Assembly: GCA_030526325.1 (NCBI GenBank)
Contig: JAUNCY010000009.1
Span: forward strand, 1-46,580
Direction: 5' to 3'
Origin: Bacillota bacterium
Lineage (GTDB): Bacteria; Bacillota; Clostridia; Peptostreptococcales; Anaerovoracaceae
DNA length: 46,580 nucleotides
Below are positions 25,056 to 33,050 of the stretch, one piece after another. Within the stretch, counting starts at the first letter, position 1. Each line of letters begins with the position of its first letter. Made by a program: the position numbers and the translations under genes. The notes under the pieces are model-generated. The model saw only the letters and a list, made by a program, of their open reading frames with translations. It made no database searches and had not been told where the DNA came from.

Positions 25056-26528
25056 GTGAATAAATCATTATATATAGAACGATTAAAAACAATTTTAATA
25101 GTAGTACTGTTTCTGTCGACAGTACTACTTTCGTATTTTTACTGGCATACACCGTCTTTTTCCGGCATCAGGCAGTCGGTAAACGAGCATTTTTCCTCAT
25201 CGGTTTTTACCAGTGAAGAAATCCCCGATCTTACCACCTTTGTTTCTCCCGGAGAATTTCAAGTGAACTTCGGCAATGGAATATATACCGTATATCAGCA
25301 TGATTCGGCGGCTTTATGGGATACCTTCGTAGATTCATATATTGAATTTACAGGTATGCAAAATCTGATGATAGAGGAAATTACAGAAGAGCAGTGGCGT
25401 GAAACCATGGATATGAAATCTATACAGTATATTTTTGATTTCGACCTGCCGGTTTCCTTCTTCGAAAGCCTGGGAGCAGGCAACTTCGGTCAGTCCGAAT
25501 ATTTTGACAGAATATCTGCAGCGGCAATATCCGAAGCCAGTACCACAAGTCTGTTTGTCAGAGACGATACCCAGGGCAAATATTTCAGAATTATCTCAGA
25601 CTCGGATTTCTATCCTCTGGAAGAGAAAATCTCGGAAATAAGCAGCTCTTCGCCAAACCAGTACTACCCGATATATATGTTTCTGGGTACGGAAAACTAC
25701 GCTATGGCGCCGTATGTAACAAATATCAGCCTTCCGATTCTGTCATATACAAAAAAATCTCCTGAGAATACCGGAAATTATGAAAAAGATCTGGCAAAAA
25801 CTTTCTTCGGAGAAAGCCTAGACTTCATACGAAAACTTACAGATGATAACGGAACCATAATATATATGTACGGATACGGCGAGAAAATGCTGACAATCTA
25901 TAAAAACGGAGAATTCGACTATCAGGATAATCTTCCATCGGATGCCGTCCAGCTCAGCTTCGGAAACGCTCTTTCCAAAGCGGTTTCCTTTATTGCAAAC
26001 CACGGCAGCTGGTCCTCATATGACGGCGAGAAGCTTTATGCGCAGCTTAAATCCGTATCCGATGACTCCACGTCCAAAATGACTAAATACCGCTTTCGTT
26101 TCATGACAAATTACAGCAATTACACATTGTACGGAAGCGAATCCTCAACCATAGAAATCGAGGTTACGGGAGATCAGATAACCTTTTACAGCCGGGATGT
26201 CAGCATGCTCAGTCCCGATACCCTCTCGGAGCAGTATCCTGAAGACGGCAAAAACGCTCTCATTACAGACATCCTGTCTGCCGGCTATCAGAGTCTGGCG
26301 AAGCAGCTCATAGAGAAAAACGTAATTGCACCGGAAGACAGCAGTCTTGATCTTTTCGATGTAATAGTTAAAAACATTTCTTCCATAGAAGCCGGCTATT
26401 TCGGCAGAAGCACAGAAGAAAACAGCGAGTACGTGCCTTCATGGATAATCACATTTTCAAATTACAAAGTGTTCTTCAATTTATATACCGGAGAATACCT
26501 GGGATATTTCATTGAAACGGAGCAATAG
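25056..26528 (+). CDS. YycH-family regulatory membrane protein
   Basis: A 490-residue protein with one N-terminal transmembrane helix (TILIVVLFLSTVLLSYFYW, about residues 12-30) and a long extracytoplasmic part, matching the YycH family in layout and in pairing with a YycI gene. In Bacillus, YycH and YycI regulate the WalK sensor kinase, which controls cell-wall turnover. The start is GTG after GGAGGA, directly abutting the previous stop codon. The sequence is divergent from Bacillus YycH. No walR or walK gene lies in the operon or elsewhere in this window. Confidence 0.78.
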   Translation: MNKSLYIERLKTILIVVLFLSTVLLSYFYWHTPSFSGIRQSVNEHFSSSVFTSEEIPDLTTFVSPGEFQVNFGNGIYTVYQHDSAALWDTFVDSYIEFTGMQNLMIEEITEEQWRETMDMKSIQYIFDFDLPVSFFESLGAGNFGQSEYFDRISAAAISEASTTSLFVRDDTQGKYFRIISDSDFYPLEEKISEISSSSPNQYYPIYMFLGTENYAMAPYVTNISLPILSYTKKSPENTGNYEKDLAKTFFGESLDFIRKLTDDNGTIIYMYGYGEKMLTIYKNGEFDYQDNLPSDAVQLSFGNALSKAVSFIANHGSWSSYDGEKLYAQLKSVSDDSTSKMTKYRFRFMTNYSNYTLYGSESSTIEIEVTGDQITFYSRDVSMLSPDTLSEQYPEDGKNALITDILSAGYQSLAKQLIEKNVIAPEDSSLDLFDVIVKNISSIEAGYFGRSTEENSEYVPSWIITFSNYKVFFNLYTGEYLGYFIETEQ

Positions 26529-26530
26529 AT

Positions 26531-27271
26531 ATGGAATGGTCAAAAATTAAAAACATATTAATAATTGCCCTGGCTCTTACGAATCTTCTGTTCATATTTC
26601 TGATAATTTCCGCCGATTCCAAAGAGCCGGACACGGATTCCCCTGTTCTCCTGAGCGAAACCGAGGCGGTACTAAAAAACAACGGGATAGAAATATCCGC
26701 AGAAATCCCCTCAGTTGAAAAGGAAATATCTGTGCTTACTCTCACTTATGACGGCGACAACGGAACCTTCTTCTACACCGGTTCCGTTAAACTCTCACCT
26801 CTGACAGAGGAAGCCGCAATTAAAACCGCCGACGATTTTGTAGAAAATCTGGGTCTCCCGTCCCCTGACGGAAATGAAATACGTAGAGGAAGCTGTTATC
26901 TTTCGGAAGAAATCCCGGATACATACGTGGTAACCTACGGAAGCTATTACAATAACTGCCGGCTCGAGGACAGTTATCTGCTGTGCTATGTTACCGAAGA
27001 CGGAGTCGTGAGAATGAAGAAAAATCACGCTTCTGCTGAAACCTCCAGCAAAAGCAGACCCAAAACAGTTCCCGCAGCCACGGCACTGCTGAAATACATG
27101 AATCAGATTAAAACTGCGGATTCAAATGCATCCGCCGAAATAACAGACATCACCATTGTATACAAAACAGACGCCCCTTACGGCGGAAACATTACCTCGG
27201 ATACAGCCTTTCCCACCTGGAAAATCACATCTTCCGACGGAGCTGTATCCTATATACCGGCATACAACTAA
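26531..27271 (+). CDS. YycI-family regulatory membrane protein
   Basis: A 246-residue protein that begins MEWSKIKNILIIALALTN with a single N-terminal membrane helix, the usual YycI opening, followed by an extracytoplasmic domain. It starts 2 bp after the YycH-like stop codon with GGAG upstream. It probably forms a membrane complex with the YycH-like protein and tunes a cell-wall-sensing kinase, by analogy with Bacillus; the kinase itself is not present here. Confidence 0.8.
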   Translation: MEWSKIKNILIIALALTNLLFIFLIISADSKEPDTDSPVLLSETEAVLKNNGIEISAEIPSVEKEISVLTLTYDGDNGTFFYTGSVKLSPLTEEAAIKTADDFVENLGLPSPDGNEIRRGSCYLSEEIPDTYVVTYGSYYNNCRLEDSYLLCYVTEDGVVRMKKNHASAETSSKSRPKTVPAATALLKYMNQIKTADSNASAEITDITIVYKTDAPYGGNITSDTAFPTWKITSSDGAVSYIPAYN

Positions 27272-27289
27272 CTTACAGGAGGTACTCCA

Positions 27290-28090
27290 TTGGCATTAAA
27301 ATTCTGCTCTTTGTCCAGCGGAAGCAGCGGAAACTGCTATCTTGTTGGCTCGGACAGCACTTACATACTTATTGACGCGGGTATTTCCGCAAAGAAAATT
27401 ACAGACGGTCTTGCTGAACTTAATCTTCTTCCGGAAGACATATCCGGAATATTGATTACCCACGAACACAGCGACCACATAAAAGGCATAGATGTGCTTT
27501 CAAAAAAATACAGTCTGCCTGTTTTTGCGAACGAAAAAACTGCAGCGGAAATGAAATCTCTGTGCAAACAGTGGGACAGTATGAATATTAACATTTTTAC
27601 GTCCGGACGCCCCTTTCATATCGGAGATTTGAAAATCAAAGCCTTTCCGGTTTCACACGACGCGGCAGACACAGTGGGCTTTTCCGTAATCAACGGAAAA
27701 TCAAAGCTTTGTACAGCAACGGATACCGGCTGCATCACCGATGAAATACTGGAGGAAATGTATCCTGCAGATCTGATAATATTGGAAGCCAATCATGACG
27801 AGGATATTCTGAAAATGGGCCGTTATCCATGGTTTCTGAAGCAAAGAATTCTCAGCGACTGCGGTCACCTGTCAAACTCTGCGGCAGGCGAGGTTATCGC
27901 AAAAATTATCAAGACAGGTTCCGGTCCCAAACGATTTCTTCTGGCTCACCTTAGCAGGGAAAACAATTTCCCGGAAATGGCCTGCCAGACCATATTAAAT
28001 ATTTTAGAATCATACGATATTTTCCCCGGGGACAGATTTGAAATGGATCTGCTCAGACGGGACGAAATAAGCGGAGTATATTTACTATGA
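27290..28090 (+). CDS. walJ: YycJ/WalJ-type metallo-beta-lactamase-fold hydrolase
   Basis: A 266-residue cytoplasmic metal-dependent hydrolase, probably a nuclease acting in DNA repair or in coordinating replication with cell division. The N-terminus FCSLSSGSSGNCYLVG is typical of YycJ. The metal motif THEHSDHIKG is near residue 57, with further ligands in VSHDAADTVG, ATDTGCI and LSN/AHLSREN. The start is TTG after AGGAGG. The stop codon overlaps the rlmH start (ATGA-type overlap of 4 bp), so the two are coupled as in the walHIJ-rlmH neighbourhood of other Firmicutes. Confidence 0.88.
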   Translation: MALKFCSLSSGSSGNCYLVGSDSTYILIDAGISAKKITDGLAELNLLPEDISGILITHEHSDHIKGIDVLSKKYSLPVFANEKTAAEMKSLCKQWDSMNINIFTSGRPFHIGDLKIKAFPVSHDAADTVGFSVINGKSKLCTATDTGCITDEILEEMYPADLIILEANHDEDILKMGRYPWFLKQRILSDCGHLSNSAAGEVIAKIIKTGSGPKRFLLAHLSRENNFPEMACQTILNILESYDIFPGDRFEMDLLRRDEISGVYLL

Positions 28091-28539
28091 AAATAACCGT
28101 TGCAGCAGTAGGAAAACTTAAAGAAGACTATCTTAAAGAAGCAGCCGCTCACCTTTCCGGATCCCTGTCCGGATGCTGCGATTTTGAAACAGCGGAAATT
28201 CCCGACGAAAGAATAGAAGACAACCCGTCGGAGGCAGCAGCCGAGGCGATAAAAAACAGGGAAGGCCGTCTTCTTTTAAAAAGAATCAAACCTTCCCAAT
28301 ATGTTGTTGCTCTTGCGATTGACGGCACTCCCCTGGACACTGCCGGACTTAAGAAAATGCTCATGAAATGCCGCAGCCAAAACCGCAACGATATAGTATT
28401 TATTATAGGAGGATCCCTGGGTCTGTCCGGAGAAATTCTGCGGAGAGCTGATTATAAACTGTCCTTTTCTCCTATGACATTTCCTCACCAGCTTATGAGG
28501 ATAATATTAATGGAGCAGATATATTTTGCACTTAAATAA
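28087..28539 (+). CDS. rlmH: RlmH-like SPOUT methyltransferase A, lacking the C-terminal tail
   Basis: RlmH methylates N3 of pseudouridine 1915 in 23S rRNA as a homodimer. This 150-residue copy begins MKITVAAVGKLKEDY, keeps the SAM loop FIIGGSLGLSGE (about residues 104-115) and the FSPMTFPHQLMRIILMEQIY motif. It then stops at YFALK, about nine residues short of the usual ending (INRGEPYHK in relatives), and the usual arginine of YRAFK is Phe. The N-terminal EYEKRL-type helix is also degraded. Position after walJ matches the conserved location of rlmH. It ends 1 bp from the end of a second, convergent homologue. Confidence 0.85.
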   Translation: MKITVAAVGKLKEDYLKEAAAHLSGSLSGCCDFETAEIPDERIEDNPSEAAAEAIKNREGRLLLKRIKPSQYVVALAIDGTPLDTAGLKKMLMKCRSQNRNDIVFIIGGSLGLSGEILRRADYKLSFSPMTFPHQLMRIILMEQIYFALK

Positions 28540-28540
28540 T

Positions 28541-28954
28541 CTACTTGTGATACGTTTCTCCGTTTATTATTTTATATGCCCTGTATATCTGCTCGAGCAC
28601 AACCGCAGCCAGCAGGTTTTCGGAAAGGCTCATCCTGCTTACCGACATTCTAAGATGCTCTCCGGATAAGTCTTCCGGCACAGGCGCACCCACCACTACA
28701 GCCGCCGAAGATATACCTCCAACCTCAGCCCGGGATATCTTTTCGGCAAGTTTCTCCGATGAAATCTGTTCTCCGGTCTCGTCGACAAAAATCACACATT
28801 TTTCTCCCTGAAGCTCCTTAGTCAGCCTGCCCTTATTTTTATATTCCCGTACCGAGATTTTGCAATATCTTTTCAGCCGTTTTTCATACTCTTTTCTTGC
28901 TTTTTCATAATATTTCTCGGTTTTATTTGCTCTTATAAACAGTTTTATATTCAT
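28541..28954 (-). CDS. RlmH-like protein B, with tail but degraded SAM loop
   Basis: A 137-residue homologue of RlmH convergent with copy A. It keeps the KEYEKRLKRY helix (about residues 21-30) and a full C-terminus LEQIYRAYKIINGETYHK. The glycine-rich SAM loop is replaced by VVVGAPVP (86-93) and the FPHQxMR segment by MSLSENLLA, so SAM binding by this chain alone is doubtful. It is about 20 residues shorter than typical RlmH because of internal deletions. The start at 28954 follows a GGAG; the frame opens 15 codons upstream without a better site. Complementarity with copy A suggests either a heterodimer or an ancient duplicate in decay. Confidence 0.78.
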   Translation of the reverse strand: MNIKLFIRANKTEKYYEKARKEYEKRLKRYCKISVREYKNKGRLTKELQGEKCVIFVDETGEQISSEKLAEKISRAEVGGISSAAVVVGAPVPEDLSGEHLRMSVSRMSLSENLLAAVVLEQIYRAYKIINGETYHK

Positions 28955-29181
28955 GTCGCCCCGCTCCCGCAAACTGCTGCCTGTTTCTGCCACTGGCAAC
29001 GATTACAATTTTTAAATTTCAACGATTTTTTTCTTGATTCAAACTACTAAATATATTAATATCAAGATATCATATCATCAATATATTATAATTTGCCTTC
29101 AAAGAATACCACTAATAGGCAAGATATCAAAATTTTTTACAAAAAAATTCTTTTTTTTGGGAAAGATACCGACATGCGCTA
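28955..29181. other. AT-rich intergenic region between rlmH-B and bcd
   Basis: No ORF with a ribosome binding site is seen. It must hold the promoter of the minus-strand rlmH-like gene, which I cannot place with confidence, and it contains long A and T runs near 29140-29160. Confidence 0.4.
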
Positions 29182-29209
29182 TTGACATTGCCGGTTATTT
29201 TTGTATGAT
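29182..29209 (+). promoter_or_regulatory. Promoter of bcd-etfBA
   Basis: Perfect TTGACA (29182-29187), 16-bp spacer, TATGAT (29204-29209). It gives a leader of about 90 nt that contains the terminator-like hairpin at 29217-29251. Confidence 0.7.
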
Positions 29210-29216
29210 AGATGAT

Positions 29217-29251
29217 AGGGTATTTCTGAGAGGATTCCTATGCCCTTTTTT
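29217..29251 (+). promoter_or_regulatory. Terminator-like hairpin in the bcd leader (possible attenuator)
   Basis: AGGGTAT (29217-29223) pairs with ATGCCCT (29240-29246), directly followed by T residues (six counted 29246-29251), inside the predicted bcd leader and ahead of the AAAGGAGG. Bases in its loop (ATTCC, GAGA) can instead pair with GGAAT and TCTC just downstream, giving a possible alternative fold. The predicted start site is only a few bases upstream of the left arm. Confidence 0.5.
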
Positions 29252-29307
29252 GGAATGGTCTTCTCTTCAGATAAAAAAATTACTTGACTAAAAAAGGAGG
29301 AGTTCAA

Positions 29308-30456
29308 ATGAATTTTAATCTTACCAAAGAACAAGAAACAGTTAGAAAAATGGTAAGAAAGTTTGCTACTAACGAAGTTGAGCCAATTGCTGCTGAATGC
29401 GACAGAGAGCATAGATTCCCGGTTGAAACAGTAGAAAAAATGGCTAAGTATGGAATCATGGGTATCCCTTATCCGGAAGAATACGAAGGTGCAGGCGGAG
29501 ATCACGTATCATACGCAATCGCTGTAGAAGAATTATCAAGAGTTTGCGGTTCAACAGGCGTTATCTGCTCAGCTCATACTTCACTCTGCACATGGCCTAT
29601 CTTTGCATGGGGTAATGAAGAACAGAAGAAAAAGTATGTTCCGGACTTAGCTTCAGGAAGAAAAATCGGTGCTTTCGGTTTAACAGAACCAAACGCTGGT
29701 ACAGATGCAGGCGGACAGCAGACAGTAGCTGTTGACATGGGCGACCACTATGTACTCAACGGTTCAAAAGTGTTCATCACAAACGGTGGATATGCTGATA
29801 CATTCGTAATCATCGCAATGACAGACAAAACAAAGGGAACACACGGCGGAATCACAGCGTTCATCGTTGAAAAAGGTTTCGAAGGTTTCTCAATCGGTAA
29901 AACAGAAGATAAATTAGGTATCTGCGCTTCTTCAACAACAGAACTTATCATGCAGGACTGCATCGTTCCTAAAGAAAACGTTCTTGGTAAAGTTGGCGAA
30001 GGTTTCAAAGTTGCTCTTTCAACACTCGACGGCGGACGTATCGGTATTGCTTCACAGGCTCTCGGTATCGCACAGGGTGCTTTCGACGTAACAGTTGAAT
30101 ACATGAAAGCTAGAAAACAGTTCGGAAAAACATTAAGCAAATTCCAGGCTCTCCAGTTTGAAATGGCTGCAATGAAAACACAGATCGAAGCTGCTAGATT
30201 ACTTATCTACAGAGCTGCTAACTTCAAAGATCTCCACAAAGAATATTCAGAAGCTAGTGCTATGGCTAAGTTATTTGCCGGCGAAACAGCAATGCACGTA
30301 ACAACAAAGTGCGTACAGTTCCACGGCGGTTATGGTTATACAAAGGATTACCCAGTTGAAAGAATGATGAGAGACGCTAAGATTACTGAAATCTATGAAG
30401 GTACATCTGAAGTTCAGAAAATCGTTATCGCTGGTAAAATCTTCGGAAAGAAATAA
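29308..30456 (+). CDS. bcd: Acyl-CoA dehydrogenase, probably butyryl-CoA dehydrogenase
   Basis: A FAD enzyme of about 382 residues that reduces crotonyl-CoA to butyryl-CoA in fermentation; with EtfAB it can bifurcate electrons from NADH to crotonyl-CoA and ferredoxin. It shows the FAD/acyl-CoA motifs GAFGLTEPNAGTDAGG, LGICASSTTELIMQDCIVP, RKQFGKTLSKFQALQFEMA, and the C-terminal signature QFHGGYGYTKDYPVERMMRDAKITEIYEGTSE with the catalytic Glu (each listed in short pieces of that region). The ATG at 29308 follows AAAGGAGGAG; an upstream TTG in frame is ignored. It is the first gene of a bcd-etfB-etfA operon. thl, crt and hbd are not in the window. Confidence 0.95.
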   Translation: MNFNLTKEQETVRKMVRKFATNEVEPIAAECDREHRFPVETVEKMAKYGIMGIPYPEEYEGAGGDHVSYAIAVEELSRVCGSTGVICSAHTSLCTWPIFAWGNEEQKKKYVPDLASGRKIGAFGLTEPNAGTDAGGQQTVAVDMGDHYVLNGSKVFITNGGYADTFVIIAMTDKTKGTHGGITAFIVEKGFEGFSIGKTEDKLGICASSTTELIMQDCIVPKENVLGKVGEGFKVALSTLDGGRIGIASQALGIAQGAFDVTVEYMKARKQFGKTLSKFQALQFEMAAMKTQIEAARLLIYRAANFKDLHKEYSEASAMAKLFAGETAMHVTTKCVQFHGGYGYTKDYPVERMMRDAKITEIYEGTSEVQKIVIAGKIFGKK

Positions 30457-30474
30457 GAGAAGGAGGAATAGGAC

Positions 30475-31269
30475 ATGGCATATAAAATTATCGTATGCGC
30501 AAAGCAGGTTCCTGATACAAACGAAATCAAAACAAATCCTGAAACAGGAACACTTATCAGAGACGGCGTTCCAAGTATCTTAAATAACGACGATGCTAAC
30601 GCTTTAGAAGAAGCTTTAAAACTCAAGGATGCATATCCTGGCACAACAATCACAGTAATCACAATGGGACCTCCACAGGCAACTGAAATGTTACAGGAAT
30701 GCCTCGCTATGGGTGCTGACGATGCTATCCTCTTATCAGACAGAGCTCTCGGCGGTTCAGATACATGGGCAACATCAAATGCTATCGCTGCAGGTATCGA
30801 AAAAGTTGGCGAATATGACATCATCTTCGCAGGCAGACAGGCTATCGACGGCGATACAGCTCAGGTTGGTCCTCAGATCGCTGAAAAATTAGGAATCCCA
30901 CAGGTTTCTTACGTAAAAGAATTCGAAATCGACGGCAAAGAAGTAACAGTTAAAAGAGCTCTCGAAGACGGTTATGAAGTAATCAAGCTCCAGACACCTT
31001 GCTTACTTACAGCTATCAAAGAACTCAACACACCGAGATACATGTACATTAAAGGTATCTACAAAGCAATGAAGCATGACATCAAAGTTTGGAATGCTGC
31101 AGACATCGGCGTAGACCTTACAACAGTAGGCTTAAAAGCTTCCCCAACAAACGTATTCAAATCATTCACACCGAAGCCAAAGGGAGCTGGACAGAAAGTT
31201 GCTGGCGATACAGATAAAGAATTAGCTATTAACTTACTCGTTGGCTTGAAAGAAAAGAATATAATTTAA
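30475..31269 (+). CDS. etfB: Electron transfer flavoprotein beta subunit
   Basis: A 264-residue EtfB that binds flavin at the alpha-beta interface and, in bifurcating EtfAB, carries the bifurcating FAD. It begins with [15 protein letters not shown] and contains [17 protein letters not shown] and the [19 protein letters not shown] signature near residues 118-136, typical of clostridial EtfB. The ATG follows AAGGAGG 19 bp after bcd, so the genes are co-transcribed. Bias towards a small codon set is strong, as expected for an abundant protein. Confidence 0.95.
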   Translation: MAYKIIVCAKQVPDTNEIKTNPETGTLIRDGVPSILNNDDANALEEALKLKDAYPGTTITVITMGPPQATEMLQECLAMGADDAILLSDRALGGSDTWATSNAIAAGIEKVGEYDIIFAGRQAIDGDTAQVGPQIAEKLGIPQVSYVKEFEIDGKEVTVKRALEDGYEVIKLQTPCLLTAIKELNTPRYMYIKGIYKAMKHDIKVWNAADIGVDLTTVGLKASPTNVFKSFTPKPKGAGQKVAGDTDKELAINLLVGLKEKNII

Positions 31270-31288
31270 TAAGGAGGAAGGAACAGAT

Positions 31289-32401
31289 ATGGCAATCAAC
31301 TTTGATGATGTTAAAAATATTTGGGTTTTTGCTGAACAGAGACACGGCAAACTCATGAATGTAGCTCTCGAACTCATCGGCGAAGGCTACAGATTATCCA
31401 GAGAAATGCCGGAAGGTACAAAAGTTTGCGGTATTCTCATCGGTGCTGAAGAAGACGTTAAGCCATTAGAAGCAGAATTATTTGCTTATGGCGCAGACGA
31501 AGTATACACACTTGCAAGCCCATTACTTAAAAACTACACAACAGACGGATATACAAAAGTATTATTCGACGCTATCGAAGATATCAAACCTGAAATCGTT
31601 ATCTTCGGTGCTACACATATCGGAAGAGACTTAGCTCCAAGAGTAGCTGCTAGATTAAACACAGGTTTAACAGCTGACTGCACAAGACTCGACATCGATA
31701 TGGTTAACTACATCAACTTCTTAGAAGCTAAAACAACATGCAACACAAAAGGTCTCACACCAGACGATCCTAAGAAAGCTCTTCTTAAGCAGACTCGTCC
31801 TGCATTCGGCGGTAACCTCATGGCTACAATCATCACACCGAGAACAAGACCTACAATGTCAACAGTAAGACCTGGCGTTATGAAGAAGAGAGAAAAAGAT
31901 CCTTCACATACAGGTACAGCTATCGACGTTAAAGTTAACCTTACAGAAGCTGACATCAGAACACAGGTTGTTGAAGTTGTTAAAGCTGCAAAAGAACTCG
32001 TTTCATTAACAGACGCTGAAATCATCTGCTCAGGCGGAAGAGGACTTGGCGGACCTGAAGGCTTCAACCTCATCAGAGAATTTGCTGAAAAAGTTGGCGG
32101 CGTAGTTGGTTCATCAAGAGCAGCTGTAGATGCTGGCTGGATCGATCATTCACATCAGGTTGGACAGACAGGTACAACAGTTAAGCCTAAGATTTACTTC
32201 GCATGCGGTATCTCCGGCGCTATTCAGCACTTAGCTGGTATGCAGACATCAGATTGCATCGTTGCTATCAACAAGGATCCTGATGCTCCTATCTTCGAAG
32301 TTGCTGACTACGGTATCGTTGGTGACCTTTATAAGGTTATCCCACAGATCATCGCTGAATGGGACAATGCTGAAGCTCTCTTAGCTGCTGCAGAAAAATA
32401 A
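31289..32401 (+). CDS. etfA: Electron transfer flavoprotein alpha subunit
   Basis: A 370-residue EtfA, somewhat longer than the roughly 335-345 residues of many clostridial EtfA proteins. The N-terminal domain opens VWVFAEQR-like ([14 protein letters not shown]). The C-terminal FAD domain has [42 protein letters not shown] and [12 protein letters not shown] near residues 248-330. About 12 residues extend past the usual end. No N-terminal ferredoxin domain is fused. It follows etfB after 19 bp with AAGGAGG, and a strong terminator closes the operon. Confidence 0.95.
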   Translation: MAINFDDVKNIWVFAEQRHGKLMNVALELIGEGYRLSREMPEGTKVCGILIGAEEDVKPLEAELFAYGADEVYTLASPLLKNYTTDGYTKVLFDAIEDIKPEIVIFGATHIGRDLAPRVAARLNTGLTADCTRLDIDMVNYINFLEAKTTCNTKGLTPDDPKKALLKQTRPAFGGNLMATIITPRTRPTMSTVRPGVMKKREKDPSHTGTAIDVKVNLTEADIRTQVVEVVKAAKELVSLTDAEIICSGGRGLGGPEGFNLIREFAEKVGGVVGSSRAAVDAGWIDHSHQVGQTGTTVKPKIYFACGISGAIQHLAGMQTSDCIVAINKDPDAPIFEVADYGIVGDLYKVIPQIIAEWDNAEALLAAAEK

Positions 32402-32428
32402 ACCCTTTATTAGTTAAGTAAAAAGTAT

Positions 32429-32463
32429 TCAGGGACGGAGTAATCCGTCCCTGAGCATTTTTT
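32429..32463 (+). terminator. Terminator of bcd-etfBA
   Basis: An 11-bp perfect stem (TCAGGGACGGA / TCCGTCCCTGA) with a short loop, followed by GCATTTTTTG, 28 bp after etfA. Confidence 0.92.
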
Positions 32464-32478
32464 GAAGTCTCTTTCTGT

Positions 32479-32664
32479 TTAGAATCTGTCCTGATTATTT
32501 CTGCGGCTGCAGTTCTGACTGTTATTGTTTCTGGTACTGTCTTTTGCATCCTGCTTGCTGTTGTTTCTGAATTCCTTATTGTTATTGTTTTTTGACTCCT
32601 GATTATTACCTGAGTTGTTCTTCACACTGTTTCTTGCATTGTATTCGTTATTATTGTTTTTCAT
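32479..32664 (-). CDS. Asparagine-rich low-complexity microprotein (61 aa)
   Basis: The ATG follows an excellent ribosome binding site (TTAGGAGGG), and a promoter lies upstream, so it is probably expressed. Of 61 residues about one third are Asn, with many Lys, Ser, Gln and Arg and a single Cys; no fold, membrane span or signal peptide is visible. The protein should be disordered and basic. Similar short Asn-rich proteins occur in clostridia, with no proven role. It is divergent from tRNA-Lys and convergent with etfA. Confidence 0.7.
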   Translation of the reverse strand: MKNNNNEYNARNSVKNNSGNNQESKNNNNKEFRNNSKQDAKDSTRNNNSQNCSRRNNQDRF

Positions 32665-32702
32665 TTCAATCCCTCCTAACCATAAATATTTTGTGTAAAA
32701 CC

Positions 32703-32732
32703 TTTATATTTCATACCAAAAAATATTGACAA
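32703..32732 (-). promoter_or_regulatory. Promoter of the Asn-rich microprotein gene
   Basis: Minus strand TTGTCA (32732-32727), 18-bp spacer, TATAAA (32708-32703). Its -35 overlaps the -35 of the divergent tRNA-Lys promoter because TTGACAA reads as a -35 on both strands. Confidence 0.6.
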
Positions 32733-32754
32733 GCTTTTGCGATAGTGGTAATAT
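32726..32754 (+). promoter_or_regulatory. Promoter of tRNA-Lys
   Basis: Perfect TTGACA (32726-32731), 17-bp spacer, TAATAT (32749-32754), 21 bp before the mature tRNA. Confidence 0.8.
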
Positions 32755-32775
32755 AATGGAGTCACAAAATTACGA

Positions 32776-32851
32776 GCATCCTTAGCTCAGTTGGTAGAGC
32801 ACCTGACTCTTAATCAGGGTGTCCGGGGTTCGAGCCCCCGAGGGTGTACCA
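32776..32851 (+). tRNA. tRNA-Lys (anticodon CTT)
   Basis: A 76-nt tRNA with encoded CCA. The acceptor stem GCATCCT pairs with AGGGTGT (three G-U or U-G pairs). The anticodon arm is CCTGA, loop CTCTTAA, TCAGG, giving CTT for AAG codons. D-arm (AGCTCAGTTGGTAGAGC) and T-arm (CGGGGTTCGAGCCCCCG) are normal. Confidence 0.96.
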
Positions 32852-32855
32852 GTTA

Positions 32856-32882
32856 ACAGTCCGAATTTCGGGCTGTTTTTTT
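32856..32882 (+). terminator. Terminator of tRNA-Lys
   Basis: ACAG-T-CCGA pairs with TCGG-G-CTGT, followed by seven or more T residues, 5 nt after the tRNA. Confidence 0.88.
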
Positions 32883-33050
32883 ATCTGTCGAAGCAGCTCC
32901 GACTCTTTTTATCCTGTAAACCCGCCTTTTCTTTCTCCTAGTTAATTAATTTATAAATTTTATAAAAACAGTACCATTCTCCCTGCAAAATATATATAAT
33001 CAAAACAGGAAAATTTTACTTAAAATATATTGTACAGAAAGGAAACCGGC

